Positions 1-11,568 of a stretch of 64,000 nt of DNA are shown one piece after another. The position numbers and the translations under genes were made by a program. Source of the DNA: Portulaca oleracea (lineage: Eukaryota > Streptophyta > Magnoliopsida > Caryophyllales > Portulacaceae); NCBI GenBank assembly GCA_029582165.1, contig CM055882.1:19237867-19301866 (forward strand). The letters are read 5' to 3'. Within the stretch, counting starts at the first letter, position 1; each line of letters opens with the position of its first letter. The notes under the pieces were generated by a model. The model was not told the origin of the DNA, ran no database searches, and saw only the letters and a program-made list of their open reading frames with translations.

Positions 1-413
1 TCAATTAGATAACCTGGCATTTTGAGACCTTCAATTCTGCTTAACCTAAAATGCATACAAAAGTTGTTGATTAGGTTGTTTAGAATAATTCTATTTAGCA
101 TCGAAAGGGTGATAAAATTCAGAGGTTGTCAATTCTTGATTCATTCTTGAATGTATAATTGTGCAGGCTAGACTTTAGTAATTGAACTCGTTGTTAGGTT
201 AGCATCTTCCTAAAAGTCTTTCTCTCTTGATAGAATCTGTGATTGATTTTCCCTGCTTTATTAGTTTTAATTAATTGTTAGACCTTTTCAAACCCAAAAA
301 TTCGATTAGCTTAGCAATCGCGATAGAGATTAGTTTATTGAGCTGCTAATTGAGTCCCTGTGGGATCGACCTCGACGTGCTACTACGTACACCGTGCGTT
401 TGCGGCCCTGTCA
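1..413. mobile_element. Truncated LTR end, probably Ty3/gypsy
   Basis: No gene is seen here. The last 80 bases contain a phrase common near the ends of plant gypsy LTRs (tccctgtgggatcgacctcg at 355-374), and the block stops at 'tca' just where copia integrase coding sequence resumes at 414. I infer that the end of another LTR element inserted in, or recombined with, the copia integrase region. The rest of that element lies outside the window. Strand and family are not certain. Confidence 0.4.
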
Positions 414-1387
414 GGGTGTTTGGCTAAAGTTGCTTTACCTAGTCATAAGCATACCAACATAAGCCCAAAAACTTTTGATGCTATTTTCATTGGTTATGCT
501 CAAAATAGTGCTGCTTATCGTTTTATATCTATAAATGATAATTCTATTTATGAATATAGAGATCTGAATTTTTTGACCATATATTTCCATTGAAGAAGAA
601 TGCGCCTAATGTGGTAACTGAAGTTGTGCCTGGTGTTATGCCTGAAAATGTGAGCTTGCTTGCTTCTAGTTCTAATGCTAAAAATGTGGAAACTGAACCT
701 AGAAGAAGTAAAAGGCAAAGAACTGCAACTGATTTTGGACCTGACTTTGTTATTGCTTTTCTAGTTGAAGTTTATAATCGTTATGATGTGGATGCCTTGA
801 TCGAGGATTTTGTGTCTTTATTTCTTGTTGAGGAATATCCAAAAACATATGCTGAGGCTATTAGGTCTATTAACGCAACCTTTTGGAAATAAGCCATTAA
901 AAGTGAAATAGATTCCCTAGAGTCTAACAAAACTTGGGAATTAACTGATCTTCCTAAGGGTTGTAGACCTATTAGTAGTAAATGGATTTTTAAAAAGAAA
1001 TTAAGGGTCGATGGATAAATTGATAAATACAAGGCCAAACTTGTTATTAGAGGTTTTGACCAAAAGAAAGGGATATATTATTTTGACGCATATTCTCGTA
1101 TGACCAAAATAAGTACCATTAGAACTTTGATTGCTCTAGCTGCTATTTTTGATTTGGTCGTGCATCAAATGGATGTGAAGACAGCTTTTTTTAATGGTGA
1201 CTTAGAGGAAGAAATTTATAGGACCCAAACTGAAGGTTTTGAGGTTCCTGGTCAAGAGAATAACGTGTGTTAGTTGAGAAAATCCCTTTATGGTCTAAAA
1301 CAAGCTCCCAAACAGTAGTTTGAGAAATTTGATACTTCTCTTGTGAAAAATGGATTTGTAGCAAATTTGTCTAATTCTTGTTTTTAC
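414..1387 (+). pseudogene. Copia pol, integrase C-terminus to RT N-terminus (piece 1)
   Basis: The reading starts with the copia integrase C-terminal box (GCLAKVALPSHK, then a FIGYA motif near 480), runs through a charged linker (RRSKRQR near 700) and enters RT_2: KTWELTDLPKG near 930, KWIFKKKLRVDG near 980-1015, DVKTAFFNGDLEEEIY near 1170-1220 and SLYGLKQAPKQ near 1290. The aspartate in DVKTAF is the first catalytic aspartate of copia RT. Stops interrupt it near 891, 1016, 1270 and 1315, so it is not functional. The frame ends at SNSCFYS (about 1368-1387), where the LINE begins; it resumes at 24335 with MIIGSDCV, leading to the LCLYVDDM-like box. Confidence 0.85.
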
Positions 1388-1593
1388 TCCAACGGAAAAC
1401 CCTAGCAGGGCGCTGTAGACGATCTAGGGTTACGTTGTGAGGGTTTTGCAGACTCTCGAATACCGGTGAGGCAGGTTGGTAGTTGTTGGGCCTTCCAGTA
1501 AGGAGTTTTTGGGTCCTCGAGTGACCATAGAAGGAAGTGAAAAGTGTGTTTCTGGAAATATACGTGGAAAGGAATATCTTCAAGTCAATACAT

Positions 1594-2523
1594 ATGGTAG
1601 ACGGGATGGAGTTAGAATGGAGCAAACTAAAACTTACCGAAGTGGAGGAAGAAGTGGTTATTGTCGATGAAGAAATACCAAGATATAAGGAGGAAATTGA
1701 ACTAAGTCGGGTAGGGCATCTCTTGACAAAAATAAGTTTTAATCCAAGAGTGATACGCACGATGTTCAAAAACATATGGAAGCCTTCGAAAGGAGTTGTC
1801 ATACGTGAACTGGATGAGAACCTCTTTCTATTCCAATTCTTCTCACCAGAAGATAAGGAATTCGTCCTTAACGAAGGACCATGGTCCTTTGATGGAAAAT
1901 TACTGCTGCTTAAGGAATGGGAGGGGACAAAGCAATTTGTAGAGATTGAATTTCGGACAACAAGATTTTGGGTTAATGCATACAAAGTACCCGCAGTAAG
2001 ACAGACCGCAGGCTTTGCAAAAATATCGGGAGACAAAGTTGGGACCTTTGTAGGTTGCAAAGAGAATTCAATGTATGGGGCGGACGAATCTCTCTGTTTT
2101 ACAGCCTATGTGGATGTGTCACAACCGCTTAGAAGGGGATTAATAGTCAAGGTGAAAGACAAATCCATATGGATCAAATTCAAATACATAAGACTCCTGG
2201 AGTTCTGCTATGGTTGTGGTAAACTGGGACATACCGTCCGAGAGTGTGACACAGTAGACGTGAATAACCCAATTGAACATTTGCAATATGGGAGTTGGCT
2301 CAAAGCATCACCGATGAAAACCCGTCGGAGGAATGGGGAGACGGAACTGCAAGAGGAGAAGAGGCTATACATGTCTCTCAGAGGACACAAAATACAGGCG
2401 AAAGCGAGACAACGACTGATATTCACTAGTTCCAAAATGGTTGCACATCAGAAGCGAGCGGTAGTGAGTACAAGGAAGGTGAAGGAGAAATCATGGCAGT
2501 TGACACCCAGGAAGTCACAATAG
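1594..2523 (+). CDS. LINE ORF1 protein, DUF4283 plus zinc knuckle
   Basis: ORF1 proteins of plant L1 elements bind the element RNA and help form the RNP. I start at the ATG at 1594 (MVDGMELEWSKLKL), in frame with a longer upstream opening, because this matches the usual start of the family. The first 170 residues have the DUF4283 pattern (LEWSKL near the start, then FFSPEDKEFVLNEGPWSFDG and FWVNAYKVP). A knuckle of form C-x2-C-x4-H-x4-C (CYGCGKLGHTVREC) follows at about residues 204-217. The tail is basic. It is open to a stop at 2523, about 310 residues, a little shorter than many plant ORF1 proteins. It is the only LINE ORF that is unbroken. Confidence 0.8.
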   Translation: MVDGMELEWSKLKLTEVEEEVVIVDEEIPRYKEEIELSRVGHLLTKISFNPRVIRTMFKNIWKPSKGVVIRELDENLFLFQFFSPEDKEFVLNEGPWSFDGKLLLLKEWEGTKQFVEIEFRTTRFWVNAYKVPAVRQTAGFAKISGDKVGTFVGCKENSMYGADESLCFTAYVDVSQPLRRGLIVKVKDKSIWIKFKYIRLLEFCYGCGKLGHTVRECDTVDVNNPIEHLQYGSWLKASPMKTRRRNGETELQEEKRLYMSLRGHKIQAKARQRLIFTSSKMVAHQKRAVVSTRKVKEKSWQLTPRKSQ

Positions 2524-2653
2524 GAAACGGAGTTTTTAAACGCAAGTTGTTCACAATGCAACAGAGTGATAATGGAAGATTGATGCAATAGTATAAGATG
2601 AAGGGATCGCTAACCGATTCAATTCAGAGGTGGAGGCTGCCCGCCTAGGACAA

Positions 2654-4535
2654 TGAGTCTCATGTGCATTAACTGCCGAGGGCTTGATAACCCTGCGCAG
2701 TGAAGGACCTCCGCCGAATCGTGGGGGTCTAGAAGCCCAGTGTGGTATTCCTCTTGGAAACCAAACTGTTGGGCACTAAGCTTAGCAAGCTAGTGCAGAA
2801 TTTGGAGGTTTTGGCTGCTATTCGGTAGATTGTACTGGACGAGAAGGTGGGTTGTGTATGCTTTGGAAACAAGGGCTAGACGTTCAAATTATGAGCAGTT
2901 CTATACACCACATTGATGTGTCGGTCATATGGAGAAACGGGGAGGATCAATGGAGGTTCACAAGTATATACAGGTACCCGGAGAACACGGAAAAGAGTAA
3001 AACATGTGAGCTAATCTCCGATTTAAAGTCCCACTCGGACCTCCCGTGGCCGTGGCTTGTAGGCGGCGGCCGGGGGGGGGGGGATCTCAATGAGATCTTC
3101 TTTAATTTTAAAAAGAAAGGAGGGCCTATGAAATCGCAAGCAACACTTGATGCCTTTCAAGACATGCTGGAACACTGTAACCTAGCTGACATGGGTTTCG
3201 AAGGCCGCGAATTTATATGGTGGAATGGTTGACATGGTGGTAGCTTAGTTGAAGAGAGGCTAGATAGATACTTAGCCACAGTGGAGTGGAGAACTTTATT
3301 CCCTGAAGCTAGAGTACGCCACATAGACGAGGACGTTATTGATCATCTACCCATTGTGATTAACTGCTTCGAGTCGCATACTGCTAGACGGCGGAGACGA
3401 AGGAAACACTTTGAGATGATGTGGGCATTGGAGGATGGATGCAAATATGTGATCCAAAGGGCTTGGAAGGGGAGCGAGAGGGGAAACCCCACCAACACTT
3501 GCCTTCAAAAAATTGACAGATGCATGTGTTATTTGGAGAAATGGAACAGATTGACTTTTGGACACATCTAGTGAAACATTTCCAAATTGCAACAAGAGCT
3601 AAAAGAGACACAAGATGTACGAGGCGCCAGGTGCTATTCACGGAGATCAGAGACATGAGGAAGAAGGAAGAAGTTTTGTGGTGGCAAAGGTCCAGAATAG
3701 ACTTTCTGAAATACGGGGATTCAAATTCGGCATGGTTCCATGAACGTGCAAGTGCCCGTAGAAGAACAAACACTATCCAAGGCCTCAGGAACAACGCAGG
3801 GGAGCTAGTGACCGATGAGGAAGGTATGGTGGAAATTATCTCAAACTATTTTTCTCAGTTATTAACCTCAATCCCATGCGATAGGTTGGAAGATGTCTTG
3901 AGTTGCATCCCATCGAAAGTCACACCTACTACTATAAACTCCGAATTGAACAAGACATACACTGAGGAAAAGTGTGCGACCAGACAAAGCTCTGGGCCCG
4001 GATGGGCTCAACCCATTTTTCTTCCAAAAGTACTGGGCATGGTGGGAGCAAATGTGTCAAAAGCGGTTCTCAGCATCCTTAATGGGGGGAAAAATTCCAA
4101 GTGAATTAAACCACACCCATATAGTACTGATCCCCAAGAAACACAACCCTGAGGAAATCAGTGACTTCAGGCCAATTGGTTTATGCAACGTCCTCTACAA
4201 GCTAGCAACGAAGGTGGTGACACAACGACTCAAGAAGATTTTACCGGATATTATTTTCGAAAACCAAAGTGCATTCACTCCCGTTCGTCATATAACTGAT
4301 AATATTTTTGTGGCCTTTGAGATTTTCCATTCCATGAACTCAACAACTAGGGCAAAAGACTCTATGGCGGTGAAGCTTAACATGTGAAAGGCCTACGACC
4401 GAGAGTGGGATTTCTTGAGGAAGATAATGCTGAAGATGGGGTTTGAACAAAAGTAGGTAAACTTGGTGATGAATTTTGTGGAGACAACCTCGCTATCTTT
4501 TGTGGTTAATGGAGAGCCGAGGGGTTTTATTAAAC
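2654..4535 (+). pseudogene. LINE ORF2 5' part: endonuclease and RT start
   Basis: ORF2 should encode AP endonuclease, reverse transcriptase and RNase H. The start reads MSLMCINCRGLDNPAQ, matching the conserved opening of plant L1 endonucleases. Frameshifts and stops follow (near 2700, 2830, 3231, 3569). The endonuclease end is seen at GFEGREFIWWNG (3195-3230) and DHLPIVINCF (about 3340-3370), the family's S/D-H-x-P box. RT begins with ALGPDGLNPFFFQKYW (about 3985-4032), IVLIPKKHNPEEISDFRPIGL (about 4117-4182) and NQSAFTPVRHITDNI (about 4264-4308). A stop at 4384 sits just before KAYDR. Coding stops at GFIK (about 4535), where Cassandra inserts. A run of G at 3074-3083 may mark one frameshift. 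Confidence 0.8.
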
Positions 4536-4826
4536 TGTAACGCCCTGGCCCTCCCGGGCTGCGGACATTACCGATAACTGCTTCAAGGATCGCTGACTGG
4601 CCCCACAAATCACCACGAGTCTTTCCAGCGTGCTTCGTCCTCGCTCACACGCTGCTTGGGAAAACTTCCCAGGAGGTCACCCATCCTTTGACTACTCCCA
4701 GCCAAACACGCTTAACTGAGGAGTTCCCAACGGATGAGCTACCATAAAAGAAGGTGAACCTTGGTGAGATAGGTAGTCATTTCGATCCCTTTAAACCACA
4801 CTTAACCATATATCAAGGGTGTTACA
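4536..4826 (-). repeat. Cassandra LTR copy 1 (outer), with 5S rDNA-like core
   Basis: It starts TGTAACGCCC and ends GGGTGTTACA. The segment 4655-4742 read on the - strand follows plant 5S rRNA internal promoter sequence (aggaggtcacccatcc, then cacgcttaactgaggagttc on the + strand), as known for Cassandra LTRs. It shares 'cctttgactactcccagcc' and an 'ataggtagtcatttcgat' tail with copy 4. Confidence 0.85.
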
Positions 4827-4961
4827 ATCACCCTCACATAAGCGCACAATGTCCTCGTTTTGCCACAATCCATTCTAGAATCTTTGCCCCGTTAGGTGAC
4901 TGCCCATGGAGCTCCAGTCCACTGGTGCTGCTCACGGTCACAGGTCGGCTCTGATAGCATC
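4827..4961 (-). mobile_element. Cassandra internal segment with PBS
   Basis: A 135-bp non-coding segment between two LTRs. The complement of a Met-tRNA primer site is at 4947-4959, two bases from the right-hand LTR; one base differs from the usual tggtatcagagc. The left end (atcaccctcacataagcgc) would be the polypurine side of the - strand element. Confidence 0.8.
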
Positions 4962-5238
4962 TGTAACGCCCTAGCCCCTCCCGGGCCGCGGACATTACCG
5001 ATAATTGCTTCAAGGATCACTGATTTGCCCCACAAATCACCACGAGTCTTTCCAATGTGCTTCGTCCTCGCTCACACGCTGCCTGGGAAAACTTCCCAGG
5101 AGGTCACCCATCCTGAGACTACTCCCAGCAAAGCACGCTTAACTGAGGAGTTCGCAACGGATGAGCTACCATAAAAGAAGGTGCACTTTGGTGATATGAG
5201 TAGCCATTTAGATCCCTTTAAGCAACACTTAACTGTAT
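4962..5238 (-). repeat. Cassandra LTR copy 2 (inner), truncated
   Basis: It matches the other copies from TGTAACGCCC to 'cacttaactgtata' and then stops. The last 14 or so bases (equivalent to tttggggtgttaca in copy 3) are replaced by gypsy LTR sequence from about 5239. Its 5S-like core is at about 5080-5167. Its variants match copy 3 more than copy 1. Confidence 0.8.
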
Positions 5239-5975
5239 AAAATTTTAGTTTTAGGGGACTCAAACCCTAATCCCTAGCCTCCCTATTTATATTATATATA
5301 GTTACATCCTCAGATAATAATAATAGTGCCTCCCCCTGTATATCATAGAAAAAAAGAAGAAAACTCTAAAGGTTAGTAATTTAATTCCAATCGTCTTTTT
5401 CTCTCTCTAAATATGGTCGTTGCTAATCATTACCAAACCCTACTGATTAAGAATTTTGAAAGTTGTTAATTCATTTGGAAATCTGTTGAGTCTAATCAAT
5501 ATGATGTTAATGCTTTGTAACTCGAAAGAATTTTGGATATAAGAATCAATGTGGTAGTAATAGCATAAGTCGATCGTGGATAATCTAGAATATAGTGACT
5601 ATATGATGTTGTATGGTAATGATGGTAAATGGGCTATATGCATATTATTATGATGATGATGGGGTGATGATGATTCTATGATGACGATGACGATTTTGAC
5701 TTTAGCAAGGAATTCACAAAGAAAAAGGGGGAAAAGGAATAGGTAAAGGCGACATTAATTTTTGAGGTTAGATGATGATATCTCAGCGGCAAGATATCTA
5801 TTAGAACCTATTAAGAGCAAAACGTATGGCAGTAGTATATTTTTTAGGAATTGTGGTTGTTTAATTTGGAGATTTTGTTAGGAATTGTTCATACCTAATT
5901 CATGAGCTCTTCGTAGTCTTATCTTACTAGTTTCATTTAGACTATCATAATTTATGAGAGTAAGTTCTTCATAGA

Positions 5976-6018
<43 letters not shown>

Positions 6019-7492
6019 CATATATTAATATGAGTATCCGCTAATTTAGAAGACTCGTATGAATTATAGGTATCATCTGAGTAGTGGAGGTTGACCTATT
6101 CGAGTAGCGTTCCAGGTAAGTGGTGTGATACTTCTTTAGTCCTTTTCATGCCAAAAATATTATTTTGTAACCTCCATTTTTTTATATAAGTTAATTTATT
6201 AAATCGGGTTGGCATGCTATTATTTAAGTATATTATATTTGGCTATCTTTTTATGTCTGAAAGATTTGATTGGCTCCATATTGATTTGTATGTTTATAAA
6301 GTGCATATTTCGATGTCATTTTATAAGTTAAGTTCGTATTTTAACATATACTTAATATTGGAACCCTTGGTAATAATTTTAATTAATATTTGCAAGTATG
6401 TTGTTACTAAGTTGTTTCCGTACTTTTGACCTATTGATTTATGTGTTTACAAAGTACCCCTTTGACATTTATTTTATAAATTACAGTTACTTTCATCCTT
6501 TATATAGCAAGTGAGGTTTTGTGACAAATTTGACTTATGTATTTGCAAGGTAGCCGTTTTGAATAATAGTTTCGGTATTTGAATTATTTGAATCTTTCGC
6601 TCTAAGTGATTTTATTGGTTTTGTTTATTTTTATTTGAAATTATTTGACTGGGTACTGTTTTGTATGACATGATATTCAAGTTACTGATTTTGTTTTTGG
6701 GCTATGTCTTCTGCCTTAGCCAGTTAAGGTATGCACTGGACCTGTCAATTGACTTGTAAGCGCGTTATTGTGTGTTCTGATATGCGTATGTGTTCCATTG
6801 GGCCCGAATCTTTGTTGCCCCGCCACTGGGTCAATAGTGGTTTTCGTTGCCTCACCATTGGGTCAATAGTTGTTTTTGTTGCCCATGCCACTGGCCAGTA
6901 GTGGTCTTAGCCCAAATTGTGTTTTGTGATTTTGACTTCTATGTTTTGATATATGCTATATTACTTTGACAGAAATCATTTGCTCAATATTATAGTATAT
7001 TTGGGAGTTTTGAGCCGAGTAAAATATTTGTAAAACCGAGTCATATTTTGTTATGTATTTACTTGTGAACTCTGACCCAACCGATGTTTTACCTGCATGT
7101 CCAACCCAGCTAAAGGAGTGTTATGCTACTTCATGGGCTTTCAAGCTCATCCTTTCATCTTTCTATTTTTTCAGGTTACAATTCTTGACTTATTGGTAGT
7201 ATTTGAATTCTTTACGGTATCAGAGATGCGCAGTGAAGCGTAGTGGGCCAAGTGATTGTACGCGATAAGACTTCCGCTATTGATTTAGTTGCTTTGTGAG
7301 TTGGAAGATTTCAATATCCTGTATTGTGTAATTAAGTATTTTTCTTAGTTGACTATTCAATCAAGTACTATATTCGAAGCTAAGTCTATTTTCGTATCTT
7401 TGGTTAGTTTCCGTCCTTTGAGCCTTGCATGCTTGTAGGACCTTGTCCTACTGGGGTATGGCGTCTGTTACCCCTTGGTTTGGGGTGTGACA
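5239..7492 (+). repeat. 5' LTR of the gypsy-derived element
   Basis: It aligns with the other LTR from 'aattttagttttaggggac' onward and ends GGGGTGTGACA. About 600 bases (roughly 5664-6272) are absent from the 3' LTR copy. That part includes a TCTA microsatellite at 5978-6017. The end of the LTR has alternating 'gttgccccgccactgg' type phrases (6815-6905). No gene is seen. Confidence 0.75.
5978..6017. repeat. (TCTA)n microsatellite
   Basis: About ten tandem tcta units, within the 5' LTR of the gypsy-derived element. Confidence 0.9.
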
Positions 7493-7499
7493 GATTAAG

Positions 7500-7512
7500 T
7501 GGTATCAAAGCC
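7500..7512 (+). other. Primer-binding site, Met-tRNA type
   Basis: tggtatcaaagcc, 7 bases after the LTR end. It is complementary to the 3' end expected for initiator Met tRNA with one difference. Confidence 0.75.
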
Positions 7513-9584
7513 AGGTTCCCGAATTCTTGGGTTTGAGTGTTATTGGAGAATTAATTACTTTTGGGATTCGAATTTGAGGTGTGGTGTGTAGCTTGGAGTA
7601 GAATCCTTCTGTTAGGAGCCAAGTTTTCGAAATTCTAGTATGTGGGAGTTTTCTTGAAGAGTTACTTTGGGGATCAAATTTCATTTGTGGTACGTTGTCT
7701 GGATCGAGTATGACCCTTTTGTCAAGGAGCCAGGTTAGCGAATCTTCTATTACGTTTGGGTTTGTCTTAGACAAAAAGATTTTGATATTTTAAGTCCTTG
7801 TGTATGGTGCTTTGGGGTTTAGAAATTCGTGTGCTCTTCTCACTATAGGTTTGCTGTGTTCCTATCAATTGTGAGTGGTTGAAGAACTGCCTTTGGAAAT
7901 TGAGTTTTATGGGTGTAGAAGCCTTCTGTCAAGGATCAAGGTTGGCAACCCTCATATCGACTCTAGGTTGATTTTAGAGGAATATATATATATTTTGGGG
8001 TCAAAAGTTCCCGGCTAAGATGATTTGGAATAAAGTGTTTGGGGTTTAGAAATTGCTATGCTCTCGCTACCAAAATGTTGATTATGTCTCTTTGTCAAGA
8101 TTCTAATCGTTGAAGTCACTCTTACATTTGGGTTGGTTGTAGGACCATTTGATTAACCTTTCTTTGGACCAATCTATTAGTACTTTGCTTATGTCTAAAT
8201 CTCATGGGTCTAGCTCTTCTCCACCAGTATTTTTATATGCTCATGTCTAGATTTTTTTTTATCTAAGTTTGTTGATAGTTTGATGCTCATACTTGGGGAC
8301 GTAAGAGCAATCTAAAAGCCCTTTAAGGGATCTAAATGTTCATTGTTCTTTTGACCTCCACTTTGTATGTGGAATGCTTTGGAAAGGTTGTATGGAAGTT
8401 AAGTTATGTATGGGTTGAAATCCCTTGATAGATAGAAGCTCCTTGGGTTGCTCAAGAGATGGAGATGTAATGTTTTTAGAAAGCCTAGAAAATTTCCCTT
8501 TGGAGAGCTTAAGGTTATTTGCATAATGCTCTGTGGATGGTAGAGATTGATGAAATAATGGTGAATTTTGTTTTTTTGACATGTAAGTTAATCTTGAAGT
8601 TTATATGCCTATTATCATAGATTCAGGAAGATGCTAATCGGGATCCATCAACAACAAGAGGTATATAGTGTGAGTTGTAAGAGTCATTTATTCAATTGGC
8701 TATTACCAAGTTTCTACATGTTCTTAAAGCTCGTTTTCGGGTTTTATGAGAGACCCTATCCACCTAGGTCATTGTCTATAGTTTGTGTCTTCCCGCTCTG
8801 TTGGTGGCTTTAAAGTCCTTGAGGCTTGAGAATATTTCATGTAAGGATCCTTCTCATGAGATTTGTTTTCTTACAGTGCTAGAAAAAAATTGGACTTCCT
8901 TTGGTACGTCTGGGGTTGTATGTGTAGATATGCCTCTGAGACATGCTACTATGTTATGACACTGAAGCAAGATATTAATCTATAGGTTTCGTTAATGGAT
9001 GGATCTAATGAGTCTTTGAGTGTAAATTATGTAGTCCTTTAAAGAATTTGATTGGGAGTTTTCTCAGGTGCAAATTTCATGATATAAGAAGAGGAGAATT
9101 CTATCGTTGACATATTTGGTACAAAGTTTAAATTGATTGGGAGTCTAGATTTTGAGTACATATCGGATCTACATAGACAATTATGGGACATGATTTTGAA
9201 GCAATGTATTGAGCTATACACGTCTAATATTCATGGTGAGGTTTTTAGCATGAATTAGTAAGTGGTCTTCGGGTTGTACTTGGAAGAACGTAGTTGGGAG
9301 CTTCTTTGGGTATAGATTGTAGTTTACTAATATAGTATGAGAAGTGTATGAATTTCCCATTGTTGGTATACTTGGTACAAAGGTTTAGCATGACAAACTT
9401 TCGATGGTAGAGATTTTAATGATGATTCCTGATAGGCATATCATGTTACTATAATATTTGGAAGTATGATAAGATTGAGATTATACTTCTGAGTTTTTTA
9501 CATATTATGTGGGAACTAATAGGAAGTATTGGTTAGCTCATGGTGTGTATAGGATATCGGCAAGTTTTGAGGACAAAAATTTTT

Positions 9585-9598
9585 GAAGGAGGGAAGGA
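9585..9598 (+). other. Polypurine tract
   Basis: gaaggagggaagga, directly before the TGTGAAACC start of the second LTR. It would prime plus-strand synthesis. Confidence 0.8.
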
Positions 9599-10205
9599 TG
9601 TGAAACCTCGTCCCAAAAAAAAAAAGAGCCCTATTAGTATTATGATTATATCTTTTAGGCCTTATTAAATTTTTACTTTTAGGGGACTCAAACCCTAAAC
9701 CCTAGCCTGCCTATTTATATTATATATAGTTACCTCCTCAGATAATAATAATAGCGCCTCCCGCCGTCTATCATAGAGAAAGAAAAGAAAACTCTAAAGG
9801 TTAGTAATTTAATTCCAATCGTCCTTTTCTCTCTCTAAATATGGTCGTTGCTAATCATTACCAAACCCTACTGATTAAGAATTTTGATAGTTGTTAATTC
9901 ATTTGGAAATCTGTTGAGTCTAATCAAGATGATGTTAATGCTTTGTAACTCGAACGAATTTTGGATATAAGAATCATGTGGTAGTAATAGCATAAGTCGA
10001 TCGTGGATAATCTAGAATACAGTGACTAAATGATGTTGTATGGTAATGATGGTAAATGGGCTATATGCATATTATTATGATGATGATTGGGTGATAGTCC
10101 ATATTGATTTATATGTTTATAAAGTGAACATTTCGATGTCATTTTATAAGTTAAGTTCGTATTTTAACATATACTTAATATTGGAACCCTTGGTAATAAT
10201 TTTAA

Positions 10206-10611
10206 CCAAAAAACGACTAAAAGGACCTCATATTTTGGTGTAATAATTTTAAGGGCCCTATTTTATGATAAATAATTGTTGGGTGACATTATTTTTGATG
10301 TAAATATTTAGGGGTGACATTCCGATCAATTTCCGGCCGAAAATGACACGAAATAGTGGGTTTTTATGTTTAGGCGTGTTTATTATGTTAGACATATTTA
10401 CTTGTATATGTTAGAGTTAAGTATAGACTTCAATTTAAAACACGCCTAAACATAAAATTCACCACTTTGCGCCATTTTTGGCCGGAAATTGGCCGGAATG
10501 TCACCCCTAAATATTTATATCAAAAATAATGTCACCCAACAATTATTTATCATAAAATAGGGCCCTTAAAATTATTACACCAAAATATGAGGGTCCTTTA
10601 GTTGTTTTTTG
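10206..10611. mobile_element. Mutator-type MITE with long terminal inverted repeats
   Basis: Perfect 9-bp target duplication taattttaa (10197-10205 and 10612-10620); the empty site is visible in the 5' LTR near 6374. The two ends (ccaaaaaacgactaaaagg and its complement) are inverted repeats extending about 170-190 bases, leaving a short middle, so the element is nearly a hairpin. No coding sequence. The 9-bp duplication and long inverted repeats point to the Mutator superfamily. Confidence 0.85.
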
Positions 10612-10845
10612 TAATTTTAACTAATATTTGCAAGTACGTTGTTACTAAGTTGTTTCCGTACTTTTGATCTATTGATTTATGTGTTTACAAAGTACCCCTT
10701 TGACATTTATTTTATAGATTACTGTTACTTTCATCCTTTATATACCAAGTGAGGTTTTGTGACAAATTTGACTTATGTATTTGCAAGGTAGCCGTTTCGA
10801 ATAATAGTTTTGGCATTTGAATTATTTGAATCTTCCGCTCTAAGT

Positions 10846-11568
10846 GCAATATGTATTATATGCTCCTGGAGCATGTACTCCGGATCCTATGTGGCATATG
10901 ACATTGTTCATCCATAAAAGAGTCTTTGTTCACTCATAACCAGATAGGATAGTTCACTACATATGTTGAGATTGTTCACCCTGTATATCGAGATTGTTCA
11001 CTAGATATGTTGAGATTGTTCACTAAATATGTTACAATTGTTCATCATGTAACTAGTGGTTATTCATTGAAAATATTTCCATTGTACACCATATCATTAT
11101 TTACTATTTCATTGTTTAGTCATTCACTTTTGCAAGTTCAAGTACATGTTATTCGATAAGTTCTAATGATAGAAATTTTGTCACATAAGAAGATTATATA
11201 TTATAAATTGATTTCATGAGTAAACGATCTTAATCTTTCAAGTGAGCAAACAAGTTATGATGAACAATCTAAATTTTTCTTAGAGTAAACTGTGTGGAAC
11301 AAGTTCAGTAAACAGTATAGTTGAAGTAAATGAGCAACGCAGTTGAAACAAATGAACAATACAGTTGAAATGAGTGAACAATCCAACTCAATTTAGTGAA
11401 CATCGTATGGTGAACAATGATGTTATCTTCAGTGAACAATTCAGTTTAACTTACGCTGGTAACCGACAAGTAATTACTGATTTTTTTAAAAAAGAAAATA
11501 AAAAATTTGACATGGCTGCCATGTCATCTCTCCTGGAGCACATGCTCCAAGAGCATACAATAATTTGC
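10846..11568. mobile_element. Mutator-type non-autonomous element rich in TGTTCA words
   Basis: Ends gcaatatgtattatatgctc and the complement of gagcatacaataatttgc form a roughly 35-bp inverted repeat. The flanks gctctaagt (10837-10845) and actctaagt (11569-11577) are a 9-bp duplication with one mismatch, and the empty site is at about 6599 in the 5' LTR. The left half repeats (a)ttgttcac/t at least seven times (10904-11045). The right half repeats tgaacaat (11252-11445), so word orientation flips at the middle. No coding sequence is recognised. Confidence 0.8.

Larger units (their letters stand above)
7493..9598 (+). mobile_element. Internal region of gypsy-derived element, non-coding
   Basis: It opens with a 7-base spacer and the primer site (7500-7512). 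The first 500 bases hold loosely repeated phrases (for example 'aaggagccaggttagcgaat' at 7724-7743 and relatives near 7506, 7614 and 7935), as if an internal sequence was duplicated and decayed. There are only short openings and no gag, protease, RT or integrase motif on either strand. It ends with the purine tract. Confidence 0.65.

Noticed and set aside
1371..2060. 229-residue opening on the - strand
   Set aside because: It is the antisense shadow of LINE ORF1 and has no recognisable domain.
4639..4743. 5S rRNA genes (also near 5080-5167, 21160-21240 and 21590-21660)
   Set aside because: The matches to 5S rDNA lie inside LTR copies with TGTAAC...GTTACA ends and Met-tRNA primer sites, so they are the 5S-derived part of Cassandra and not rRNA genes.
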